Positions 30,565 to 39,459 of a stretch of 64,000 nt of DNA are shown here, one piece after another. The stretch's first letter is position 1. The number at the start of each line of letters is the position of its first letter. This DNA comes from Cyanobacteriota bacterium (GTDB lineage Bacteria; Cyanobacteriota; Cyanobacteriia; PCC-6307; Cyanobiaceae), in contig JAPLIB010000088.1 of the NCBI GenBank assembly GCA_026389335.1, forward strand, positions 91,563-155,562, read 5' to 3'. The translations under genes were made by a program, and so were the position numbers. The notes beneath the pieces are model-generated. The model saw only the letters and a program-made list of their open reading frames with translations, did no database searches and was not told the DNA's origin.

Positions 30565-30711
30565 GGGGTGGAGCGTGGAAACAGCAGAGGGGGAAAGCTG
30601 GAAAGGCTCGGTGCCGGAGCGGAGCCATGGCCGGGAGATGGGCTGTCAAGCCGTGAACTGGGGGGCGGTGAGGCCCCCCGGGGCAAAGGCCCGGAGCGGT
30701 AGCCGGCCGCG

Positions 30712-32013
<1,302 letters not shown>

Positions 32014-32142
32014 CTAGCGAGGTTGGAGCAGGAGCTGAAGGACTGCGTTACATCTGTTGGGGATTGCGGACCTGCTGTCACCATTTCGGCACGGGCGGGT
32101 AGCGCCAGGACGGGATCCGGCAAGGCGGGCTCAGAGCCTGGT

Positions 32143-32658
32143 TCAGAGACGGCGGCGGAAGCCTTCGCTGAAGCCGGAGGCGGGGCGCTCTGTGGGTTCC
32201 GCAGCGCGGCTGAGCTTCCAGACGTTGCGGCTGACGCGGCGAGCGACCAGGCCGCCCCTTTCGATCACGGCGGCATCGGGGCGGGCACCCAGCAGCTGCG
32301 CCACTTCGGCGGTGCTCAGGGGCGCGCCGGTCTGCAGGGCCAGCTGGGTGAGTTCGAGCCGCTGCCGCAGGGCGGCGAGATCGACCTGACCACCGTCTTC
32401 TGCCTCGTTCCAGATCCAGGATTGTTCCTGGCCGGCGGTGGCCAGCTTGCGCATCAGCCCCAGACCGATGAACGCCAGGGCCTGTTCCGGCTTGATCCCC
32501 TGTTCCGCCGCCTGGGCCATCCACTCAGGCAGCCCTCTCCGGTGGTCAGCGGCGGGGATGGCCTCGGTGGCTGTCGCCCCTCTGGGGCCAGCCCCGTTTG
32601 GGCTGGCCCCAGAGGGGCTGGCCGATCGGGAAGCCGGAGCAGAACGTCGGCTGGCCAT
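32143..32658 (-). CDS. Conserved-looking hypothetical protein next to csoS1D
   Basis: A 171-residue protein with a Ser/Pro/Ala-rich first 35 residues and then a compact region: GLPEWMAQAAEQGIKPEQAL, LRQRLELTQLALQTGAPLST, AEVAQLLGARPDAAVIERGG and LVARRVSRNVWKL. The later part resembles a winged or helix-turn-helix region (STAEVAQLLGARPD). It is oriented away from csoS1D with about 510 nt between. A DNA-binding regulator of the CO2 island is possible but not shown. Confidence 0.6.
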   Translation of the reverse strand: MASRRSAPASRSASPSGASPNGAGPRGATATEAIPAADHRRGLPEWMAQAAEQGIKPEQALAFIGLGLMRKLATAGQEQSWIWNEAEDGGQVDLAALRQRLELTQLALQTGAPLSTAEVAQLLGARPDAAVIERGGLVARRVSRNVWKLSRAAEPTERPASGFSEGFRRRL

Positions 32659-33168
32659 GGCGGGCGAACGCGATCAAGTTGGCCGGACAGTACCGGCTGC
32701 GCCTGGCGCCGCAAGGGGCCTGGCGGGGCACCGGAGCCGGATCGGTTGTGAGGGCTACCGGCTGGGGGCGTCAGCGACGTGGCTGGCAAGGTTGTCTGGC
32801 TGGCGGCGCTGGGGGAGATCGGGTTCGGCCCAGCTCCGATCGGCTATGCGGCCGTGGCCGTGGATCGTGGCGATTGGCGATTGGCGAGTGGTGAAGCCCG
32901 CGCTGTGGTTGGTGCGCGGCGAGTCCGGCGGCATCAGCTCGTTCTCCTTGAACGCGGCTCAGTGCGACGTTCCAGATGTCAAGCAAATCGACCGGCCAGG
33001 TGTGGTCGGATGCGCTCGGGACTGGGGCCAGGGCCAGCCCAGTCCGCGGTCTTGTCAGGGGTTCGGGATCGTCTCCCAGGTAAGATCCCCCCAACTTCAT
33101 GGCGCTGCTTGCCCTGTCAGGGCTTCAAGCGTCGTGCCCACTCTGCGAGGTGGCGCGACGGCGCCGTG
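32659..33168. other. Divergent intergenic region upstream of csoS1D
   Basis: About 510 nt between the hypothetical gene and csoS1D. No coding frame is convincing; the open frame that joins csoS1D from 32779 is probably untranslated. Promoters for both genes are expected here but none could be identified with confidence. Confidence 0.4.
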
Positions 33169-33978
33169 ATGGACTCCAGATTTTCCCGCTCCCTCTCCAG
33201 CGACGACCGTGCGATCAGCCGGCGCCGTGGCTCCGCCCGGGGCGGCGGCGGCACCGAGATCACCGGCAGCGCCGGGATTGGCGATCGCGATCGCGATGGC
33301 GCCAGCTGTGTGATCACCACTGACAGCGAAGGGCGGCGGATCGCCCGTCAGTCGAGCCACGTGCAGTCGATCGAGCTGCGCACCTATGTGTTCCTCGATT
33401 CCCTTCAACCCCAGCTGGCGGCCTACATGGGCACCGTCTCCCAGGGCTTCTTGCCGATTCCAGGCGATGCCTGCCTGTGGTTGGAGGTGTCACCGGGCAT
33501 GGCCGTGCATCGGGTCACCGACATTGCGCTCAAGGCCAGCACCGTGCGCCTCGGCCAGATGGTGGTGGAGCGGGCCTTCGGCTCGATCGCCATGTATCAC
33601 CGCGACCAGAGCAACGTGCTCCATTCCGGCGAAGTGGTGCTGGAGGCGATCGGCAGCAGCATCGATCGCCGCAGCCGCTGCGAGGTGACCTGGACGGAGA
33701 TAATCCGCGCCATCACCCCTGACCATGCCGTGCTGATCAACCGCCTCAACCGCCGCGGTTCGATGATCCAGGCCGGCATGAGCATGTTCATCCTTGAAAC
33801 CGAGCCGGCCGGCTATGTGCTGATGGCTGCCAACGAGGCGGAGAAGGCTTCCAACATCACGGTGGTGGACGTGAAGGCCGTGGGCGCCTTCGGCCGGCTC
33901 ACTCTGGCTGGTAAGGAAGGTGATGTGGAGGAGGCCGCGTCGGCGGCTATGCGGGCTGTGGCCCACATCAACGGCTGA
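33169..33978 (+). CDS. csoS1D: Carboxysome shell protein CsoS1D (tandem BMC domain)
   Basis: CsoS1D is a tandem-BMC trimer that can stack in two layers with a gated pore, thought to admit larger metabolites into the alpha-carboxysome. The 269 residues have a disordered Arg/Ser/Gly-rich first 55, then two BMC-like halves beginning [18 protein letters not shown] (about 67) and [17 protein letters not shown] (about 170). The second half has [32 protein letters not shown] 33169 is chosen; upstream frame is not protein-like. It opens the CO2-concentrating island, as in marine Synechococcus. Confidence 0.93.
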   Translation: MDSRFSRSLSSDDRAISRRRGSARGGGGTEITGSAGIGDRDRDGASCVITTDSEGRRIARQSSHVQSIELRTYVFLDSLQPQLAAYMGTVSQGFLPIPGDACLWLEVSPGMAVHRVTDIALKASTVRLGQMVVERAFGSIAMYHRDQSNVLHSGEVVLEAIGSSIDRRSRCEVTWTEIIRAITPDHAVLINRLNRRGSMIQAGMSMFILETEPAGYVLMAANEAEKASNITVVDVKAVGAFGRLTLAGKEGDVEEAASAAMRAVAHING

Positions 33979-34036
33979 ACCCACCTGGCTGCCTGGCCTG
34001 GCTGATCAGAGCACTCCCAATCCATTTGCCAGCGCT

Positions 34037-34630
34037 TCAGCCCAGGCCGAGCAACTGGCGCAATCCCGGGGCCAGCGCGGCGGCGGCCTTGCCGCGACTG
34101 CCCAGACGGCTGCGCTGATAGTCCCCCATTTCGGCGTAGCTGGCGCCAGCCTCCCTCAGGTAAAAGATCGCGTCGTAGCCGGGGCCATGGCCCCGGGGTT
34201 CGCGCAGGATCAGCCCGCGGCAGAGGCCCTGGGCTTCGAGCACCGTGGTGCCGCTGGGATCGGCCAGGGCCATGGCACTGACGAACTGGCCACCGCGATA
34301 GAGCGAATCTCCCAGCTCATGCAGCAGGCGGTGGATGCGTTCGTGGTCGGTGGGCCCATAGCGAGCCGAGAAAATACCCGGCCTGCCGCCGAGGGCATCC
34401 ACCTCCAGGCCCGAGTCGTCGGCCAGGGCCCAGTGCCCGGTGAGTGCGGCCACGGTTTCGGCCTTGAGGCGCGCATTGGCGGCATAGGTGTCGCCGGTTT
34501 CCTCGATCTCGAGGCCGCGGGGCTGGGCGCGGACCTCCAGGTCGACGGTCGCCAACATGGCGCCGATCTCAGCCACCTTGTGGGGGTTGCCACTGGCGAT
34601 GACGAGCACGGGCAGGGAGGAGCTGGGCAC
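34037..34630 (-). CDS. rdgB: Non-canonical purine NTP pyrophosphatase (RdgB/HAM1)
   Basis: The enzyme hydrolyses ITP, dITP and XTP to monophosphates, keeping deaminated purines out of nucleic acids. The 197-residue protein from GTG 34630 has VIASGNPHKVAEI at the N-terminus, EETGDTYAANARLKAE at about 43, ALADDSGLEVDALGGRPGIFSARY at about 68-90, and EPRGHGPGYDAIF at about 145. All motif blocks are intact. RdgB/HAM1 is often found beside csoS1D in alpha-cyanobacteria. It converges on csoS1D (58 nt gap). Confidence 0.95.
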   Translation of the reverse strand: MPSSSLPVLVIASGNPHKVAEIGAMLATVDLEVRAQPRGLEIEETGDTYAANARLKAETVAALTGHWALADDSGLEVDALGGRPGIFSARYGPTDHERIHRLLHELGDSLYRGGQFVSAMALADPSGTTVLEAQGLCRGLILREPRGHGPGYDAIFYLREAGASYAEMGDYQRSRLGSRGKAAAALAPGLRQLLGLG

Positions 34631-35421
34631 GGAGCCGGGAGCGCAGCGGACAGACGGCAGGGACGGAAGGCCTGACGAGCTGTCGATCCTGCCTCAATCA
34701 TTGTGTCGCACCGCAAGCGGATCCTTGTGATGGCCGTGGCAACGAAGCCGTGGCAATTGGGGCGTGGCAACTGGGGCGGGGCAGCGTAGGCGTTGCCGCC
34801 GAGCCACTTTTGCGAAGCCACACTCCCGGAGCAGGGGGAGAGCGGCGTGGTGGCCAGGGGTGAGCGGCGATCGGCTGGGCTGGGGCCAGCGTTGGGCCGG
34901 GCGCCTCTGGCTCTGGATGCCGGTGCGGGCGCTTGGGGTGGAGCAAGCCTGGTGACAATCCGGCCCTGCCTGTGGCGAGTGGCCTGGAACTTCAGCCGTG
35001 CCGTGGTGGCGAACCTGCGGCTAGTTCGAATCTGCGTTGATCGCCAGGTCAAGCTATGGCCGAGACCAGCCCATCCAACGGCGACGTTCAGGAACGCAAC
35101 AGCGCATTTTGGGCAGTCGAGCAATGGGCGAGATGGGTCCTTCTGCAATCTCAACGGATCAAGTGGCCCGGTCAGTTTTCTGTGCTAAGGGCATCCAATT
35201 CCTGCGGCAGGCTCCTGCCGCCAGCGGCAATTCACTTTGAAGAAGTGAGGCAGGATGGGTTGAACATTCCACCCCCGGAAAGACTCCAGGGAACTTGCCT
35301 CGCGGCAAGGGTAAGCAGATCTACTGAGCCCGAAGCGCAGCGCCGATCAAGTTTGAGCAGCCCCTGACGCTGGCTGGGTCCAGTCGCCCTTAAGTTGCTG
35401 CAACCCTGGCCCCGGAATGGG
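34631..35421. other. Long region upstream of sbtA
   Basis: About 790 nt without a convincing gene. At about 34733-34775 there are three partial copies of a CGTGGCAA-type unit. The 3' part (35204-35309) carries three short hairpins before sbtA. The sbtA promoter is expected here. Confidence 0.5.
35204..35309 (+). promoter_or_regulatory. Hairpin-rich leader of sbtA
   Basis: Three inverted repeats follow each other: GCGGCAGG/CCTGCCGC at 35204-35221, TCACTT/AAGTGA at about 35230-35246, and CTTGCC/GGCAAG at 35294-35309 with a TCGC loop. They end 112 nt before the sbtA ATG, so they may lie in a structured 5' leader or in an operator zone. No known riboswitch class was recognised. Confidence 0.35.
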
Positions 35422-36426
35422 ATGCAGTCGAGCCTGATCCTTCAGAACCTTGTTTCAGCCCCGGTTCTGTTCTTTTTTCTTGGCGTTCTCGCCGTGCTGG
35501 TCGGTTCGGATCTGGAGATCCCTTCGCCGCTGCCCAAGCTGTTTTCGCTCTACCTGCTGCTGGCGATCGGCTTTAAGGGCGGTCTGGAACTCGCCCACAG
35601 TGGTCTGGGCAGCCAGGTGCTGCTGACGATCGGCGCCGCTGTGTTGATGTCGCTGCTGGTGCCGATCAGCAGCTTCCTGATCCTGCGGACCCGCATGGAT
35701 CCCTACAACGCAGCGGCCATCGCCGCCTCCTACGGCTCGATCAGTGCCGTGACCTTCATCACGGCTCAGAGCTTTCTGAACGTGCTGCATCTGGATTTCA
35801 ATGGCTTCATGGTGGCGGCCCTGGCCTTGATGGAGTCGCCGGCGATCGTCGTTGGTGTGCTACTAGCCAAGCTCGGTGCCCAGAGCGGCGATTCCCTCAA
35901 AGGTGCCAAAGCCGGCGGCTTGCGCTGGCGCGAGGTGCTGCAGGAAGCCTTTCTGAATGGCTCCGTGTTTCTGCTGATCGGCAGCCTGGTGATCGGCTAT
36001 CTGGTCACCACCTTTTCACCGGCGGGCCTGGAGAAGATGGAGCCCTTCACCGAGAAACTGTTCTACGGAGCTCTCTGTTTCTTCCTGCTGGACATGGGCA
36101 TCGTGGCGGCCCAGCGGTTGCGGGATCTGCGCCGGGCTGGCCCCTTCCTGATCGGCTTTGCCGTGCTGGCGCCCTTGCTGCACGCCGCGATCGGCCTGGG
36201 GATTTCCCGGCTGCTGGGCCTCAACCAGGGGGACAGCCTGCTGTTCATGGTGCTCTGCGCCAGCGCCTCCTACATCGCCGTGCCCGCCGCCATGCGCATG
36301 ACCGTGCCCCAGGCCAACCCCAGCCTCTACATCTCCTCAGCCCTCGGGGTGACGTTCCCGTTCAATGTGGTGGTAGGCATCCCGCTGTACATGGCTCTGA
36401 TCCAGCGTTTTGTCCCCCTCAGCTGA
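35422..36426 (+). CDS. sbtA: Sodium-dependent bicarbonate transporter SbtA
   Basis: SbtA is a high-affinity Na+/HCO3- symporter in the cytoplasmic membrane. The 334-residue protein is almost wholly hydrophobic, with about ten helices. SbtA features are PVLFFFLGVLAVLVGSDLEI near the N-terminus, FSLYLLLAIGFKGGLELAHSG at about 50, YGSISAVTFITAQSFL at about 105 and ALGVTFPFNVVVGIPLY near the end. ATG 35422 (MQSSLIL) is preferred over an earlier codon at 35395. Its regulator SbtB is encoded 78 nt downstream, suggesting an operon. Confidence 0.96.
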   Translation: MQSSLILQNLVSAPVLFFFLGVLAVLVGSDLEIPSPLPKLFSLYLLLAIGFKGGLELAHSGLGSQVLLTIGAAVLMSLLVPISSFLILRTRMDPYNAAAIAASYGSISAVTFITAQSFLNVLHLDFNGFMVAALALMESPAIVVGVLLAKLGAQSGDSLKGAKAGGLRWREVLQEAFLNGSVFLLIGSLVIGYLVTTFSPAGLEKMEPFTEKLFYGALCFFLLDMGIVAAQRLRDLRRAGPFLIGFAVLAPLLHAAIGLGISRLLGLNQGDSLLFMVLCASASYIAVPAAMRMTVPQANPSLYISSALGVTFPFNVVVGIPLYMALIQRFVPLS

Positions 36427-36504
36427 TCCGGACAACGAACTCCGCAGTCCGGATCCCATCCTCGGTCCCCTGTGTCCATCCCCATTCTTGCCGTCCCTGT
36501 CTCT

Positions 36505-36786
36505 ATGAAAAGGATCGATCTGTTCCTGAGCGAGCGAGAAGTCAACAAGGTGTGCAAGGCGATCAGCCAGGCCGGCGTTCCGGGCTACTCCGTGATTCGC
36601 CACGTCACCGGGATGGGGCTGGCGGGAGAGATTTCCGAGGCCATGGACTTCAGCGGTCTGGGGGCGAATGCCCATGTGATCGTGTTCTGCGAACCCAGCC
36701 TGGTGCCGGCCGTACGGGCCGCCCTGAAACCGTTGTTCGACGTGTACGGAGGCGTGGGCTTCGTCTCCGATGCCGAACCCCTCTGA
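36505..36786 (+). CDS. sbtB: PII-like regulator SbtB
   Basis: SbtB is a trimeric PII-like protein known to bind SbtA and adenine nucleotides, including cAMP. The 93-residue protein has the PII-like beta-alpha-beta order: KRIDLFLSEREVNKVCKAIS, VPGYSVIRHVTGMG and HVIVFCEPSLVPAVRAALKP. The T-loop region (about residues 35-55) is short. ATG 36505 gives the usual length; GTG 36472 would add eleven residues. It follows sbtA and precedes the cso operon by 243 nt. Confidence 0.88.
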   Translation: MKRIDLFLSEREVNKVCKAISQAGVPGYSVIRHVTGMGLAGEISEAMDFSGLGANAHVIVFCEPSLVPAVRAALKPLFDVYGGVGFVSDAEPL

Positions 36787-37029
36787 GCGGGCCCAGGACT
36801 CCGTCCAACATCAGCAATCTGCCGATAAGCCCAAAATGGCTGCAGTGGCTGCAATGTGCGCAGTCGCCGACCAAGCATTTCTTACGTTTTGTTTTCAATG
36901 GATCAGCCGGGCTTATCAATGAACTTGAAAACCTTGATGGCGCTTGCGGTCGAAATGGCTTGACGAGGGGTCGGGCGGCCAATCAGGGTTGCGAGCGAAC
37001 ATTCCACCCCCCTCCTCCAGGAGCAGGTA
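36787..37029 (+). promoter_or_regulatory. Leader and promoter region of the cso operon
   Basis: No gene fits this 243-nt stretch. A widely spaced inverted repeat, GATAAGCCC (36824-36832) and GGGCTTATC (36909-36917), brackets an AT-richer segment with TTACGTTTTGTTTTC. A LysR-type regulator such as CbbR could bind here, but no motif was confirmed. The csoS1A ribosome-binding site CAGGAGCAGGTA is at the end, 5-11 nt before ATG. Confidence 0.4.
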
Positions 37030-37341
37030 ATGGCAAACGAAACCATGGGCATCGCCCTCGGCATGATTGAGACCCGCGGCCTCGTCCCCGCGATCGAAGC
37101 CGCCGATGCCATGACGAAGGCAGCTGAAGTGCGCCTGATCGGTCGTGAGTTCGTCGGTGGCGGTTACGTGACCGTCCTCGTCCGCGGCGAAACCGGTGCC
37201 GTCAACGCCGCCGTCCGCGCTGGTGCAGATGCTTGCGAGCGTGTTGGTGACGGTCTTGTCGCTGCTCACATCATTGCCCGCCCTCACCGCGAAGTCGAGC
37301 CCGCTCTGACCAGCAGCTTCGGCCTCGGGTCGAAGGACTGA
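37030..37341 (+). CDS. csoS1A: Carboxysome shell protein CsoS1A (BMC hexamer)
   Basis: The main facet protein of the alpha-carboxysome. The 103-residue protein is a single BMC domain: MGIALGMIETRGLVPAIEAA at the start, then KAAEVRLIGREFVGGGYV and VRGETGAVNAAVRAGADACE, ending IARPHREVEPAL plus a short tail. The pore motif FVGGG is intact. ATG 37030 has a good Shine-Dalgarno. It is almost identical to the BMC domain of the downstream csoS1E. Confidence 0.96.
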   Translation: MANETMGIALGMIETRGLVPAIEAADAMTKAAEVRLIGREFVGGGYVTVLVRGETGAVNAAVRAGADACERVGDGLVAAHIIARPHREVEPALTSSFGLGSKD

Positions 37342-37403
37342 GCGGTTCGCGCCCGCAGCGCCCAACCCTCTGACTTCCCCACCGACCCAATCACAGATTC
37401 CCC

Positions 37404-38816
37404 ATGAGCAAGAAGTACGACGCCGGGGTCAAGGAGTACCGCGACACTTATTGGACTCCTGATTACGTCCCCCTCGATACCGACCTGCTGGCGTGCTTCA
37501 AGTGCACCGGCCAGGAAGGCGTTCCCAAGGAAGAAGTAGCCGCCGCCGTGGCCGCTGAATCCTCAACCGGCACCTGGTCCACCGTGTGGTCCGAGCTCCT
37601 CACCGACCTCGACTTCTACAAGGGCCGTTGCTACCGCATCGAGGACGTGCCTGGTGATAAGGAGGCCTTCTATGCCTTCATCGCCTACCCCCTTGACCTG
37701 TTCGAAGAAGGCTCGATCACCAACGTGCTGACCTCCCTGGTTGGCAACGTGTTCGGCTTCAAGGCCCTGCGCCATCTGCGCCTGGAAGACATCCGCTTCC
37801 CGATGGCCTTCATCAAGACCTGCCCAGGCCCGCCGAACGGCATCTGCGTCGAGCGCGACCGGATGAACAAGTACGGCCGTCCCCTGCTGGGTTGCACCAT
37901 CAAGCCGAAGCTCGGCCTGAGCGGCAAGAACTACGGCCGGGTGGTCTATGAGTGCCTGCGCGGTGGTCTCGACTTCACCAAGGACGACGAGAACATCAAC
38001 TCCCAGCCGTTCCAGCGCTGGCAGAACCGTTTCGAGTTCGTTGCCGAAGCCGTGGCACTCGCCCAGGAAGAAACCGGCGAGAAGAAGGGTCACTACCTCA
38101 ACTGCACCGCCAACACTCCTGAAGAGATGTATGAGCGGGCTGAGTTCGCCAAGGAACTCAAGCAACCGATCATCATGCACGACTACATCACCGGTGGCTT
38201 CACCGCCAACACCGGTCTGTCGAAGTGGTGCCGCAAGAACGGCATGCTGCTCCACATTCACCGTGCCATGCACGCGGTGATCGACCGCCATCCCAAGCAC
38301 GGCATCCACTTCCGCGTGCTGGCCAAGTGCCTGCGCCTCTCCGGTGGTGACCAGCTGCACACCGGCACCGTGGTCGGCAAGCTCGAAGGTGATCGTCAGA
38401 CCACCCTGGGCTACATCGACCAACTGCGCGAATCCTTCGTTCCTGAAGATCGCAGCCGCGGCAACTTCTTCGATCAGGACTGGGGCTCGATGCCCGGCGT
38501 GTTCGCCGTCGCCTCCGGCGGTATCCACGTGTGGCACATGCCAGCCCTGGTGGCCATTTTCGGCGACGACTCCGTGCTCCAGTTCGGTGGTGGTACCCAC
38601 GGTCACCCCTGGGGTTCGGCAGCCGGTGCTGCCGCCAACCGCGTCGCCCTCGAAGCTTGCGTCAAGGCCCGCAATGCCGGTCGCGAGATCGAGAAGGAAG
38701 GCCGCGACATCCTCCTCGAAGCCGCGAAGCACAGCCCCGAGCTGGCCATCGCTCTGGAAACCTGGAAGGAAATCAAGTTCGAGTTCGACACCGTCGACAA
38801 ACTCGACGTCCAGTGA
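37404..38816 (+). CDS. cbbL: Ribulose-bisphosphate carboxylase large subunit, form IA
   Basis: Rubisco fixes CO2 on RuBP inside the carboxysome. The 470-residue protein has the catalytic blocks [10 protein letters not shown] (about 170), [17 protein letters not shown] (carbamylated Lys region, about 190-205), [12 protein letters not shown] (about 290), loop 6 in [11 protein letters not shown] (about 323-333) and [12 protein letters not shown]. The form IA signature is its association with csoS2 and its alpha-type sequence. A stem-loop follows the stop. The gene's first codons follow a short C-rich leader without a clear Shine-Dalgarno. Confidence 0.98.
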   Translation: MSKKYDAGVKEYRDTYWTPDYVPLDTDLLACFKCTGQEGVPKEEVAAAVAAESSTGTWSTVWSELLTDLDFYKGRCYRIEDVPGDKEAFYAFIAYPLDLFEEGSITNVLTSLVGNVFGFKALRHLRLEDIRFPMAFIKTCPGPPNGICVERDRMNKYGRPLLGCTIKPKLGLSGKNYGRVVYECLRGGLDFTKDDENINSQPFQRWQNRFEFVAEAVALAQEETGEKKGHYLNCTANTPEEMYERAEFAKELKQPIIMHDYITGGFTANTGLSKWCRKNGMLLHIHRAMHAVIDRHPKHGIHFRVLAKCLRLSGGDQLHTGTVVGKLEGDRQTTLGYIDQLRESFVPEDRSRGNFFDQDWGSMPGVFAVASGGIHVWHMPALVAIFGDDSVLQFGGGTHGHPWGSAAGAAANRVALEACVKARNAGREIEKEGRDILLEAAKHSPELAIALETWKEIKFEFDTVDKLDVQ

Positions 38817-38828
38817 TCGTCGGCTCCT

Positions 38829-38882
38829 GATCGGCTGGGAACGGCTCCTTCCTTCAGAAGACGAGGCTCCGTTCCCCCGATC
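38829..38882 (+). terminator. Stem-loop between cbbL and cbbS
   Basis: Outer arms GATCGG/CCGATC and inner arms GGGAACGG/CCGTTCCC form a 14-pair stem with a 2-nt bulge and a 24-nt loop. It starts 13 nt after the cbbL stop and lies before the cbbS ribosome-binding site. There is no T run, so partial termination, mRNA stabilisation or 3' processing is more likely than strong termination. Confidence 0.4.
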
Positions 38883-38929
38883 CCAGGCTTTGACAACCCA
38901 GCACCACCCCCTCCACCACAAGGATCCCC

Positions 38930-39271
38930 ATGCCCTTCAAGAGCACCGTGGGTGACTATCAAACAGTCGCCACCCTGGAGACGTTCGGCTTCCTGCCGCC
39001 GTTCACCCAGGACGAGATTTACGATCAAATCGCCTACATCATTGCCCAGGGCTGGAGTCCCTTGGTCGAGCACGTTCACCCCAGCCGCTCCATGTCGACC
39101 TATTGGTCGTATTGGAAGCTGCCGTTCTTCGGTGAGAAGGACCTGGGTGTGATCGTGAGCGAGCTCGAGGCTTGCCACCGTGCCTACCCCGACCATCACG
39201 TGCGTCTGGTGGGCTACGACGCCTACACCCAAAGCCAGGGTTCCTGCTTCGTCGTTTTCGAAGGTCGCTGA
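38930..39271 (+). CDS. cbbS: Ribulose-bisphosphate carboxylase small subunit
   Basis: The 113-residue small subunit caps the L8S8 Rubisco. It begins MPFKSTVGDYQTVATLETFG and shows LPPFTQDEIYDQIAYIIAQG, STYWSYWKLPFFG and VRLVGYDAYTQSQGSCFVVF. An AAGGA Shine-Dalgarno precedes ATG 38930. The sequence is of the alpha-carboxysome type, without the loop insertion of plant forms. A hairpin lies 20 nt after the stop. Confidence 0.97.
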   Translation: MPFKSTVGDYQTVATLETFGFLPPFTQDEIYDQIAYIIAQGWSPLVEHVHPSRSMSTYWSYWKLPFFGEKDLGVIVSELEACHRAYPDHHVRLVGYDAYTQSQGSCFVVFEGR

Positions 39272-39290
39272 TTTCAGCCACCTAACCATC

Positions 39291-39320
39291 GGAAGAATCC
39301 GTTTGATCGCGGGTTCTTCC
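39291..39320 (+). terminator. Stem-loop between cbbS and csoS2
   Basis: GGAAGAATCCG pairs with CGGGTTCTTCC (one T-G pair, 11 pairs in all) around a TTTGATCG loop. The downstream sequence (ACCCCCTTCTTTCCC) is partly T-rich. It sits between Rubisco and csoS2, where a partial terminator or stabilising 3' end would keep Rubisco mRNA above shell mRNA. Confidence 0.5.
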
Positions 39321-39459
39321 ACCCCCTTCTTTCCCATGGCGGTGGACTTCTATGTTCACGGCCATGGCGCAAGGGTTGTGTTGATCAACCTGGCCTGAGA
39401 GCCGGAGCTGATTCAGCACATTCACCCCTGCATTCGTCACTTTCATTCATCGGACGGAT

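Noticed and set aside
35020..35045. TTCGAAT motif resembling a tRNA T-loop
   Set aside because: The flanking bases do not form a T stem and no acceptor or anticodon arms are seen.
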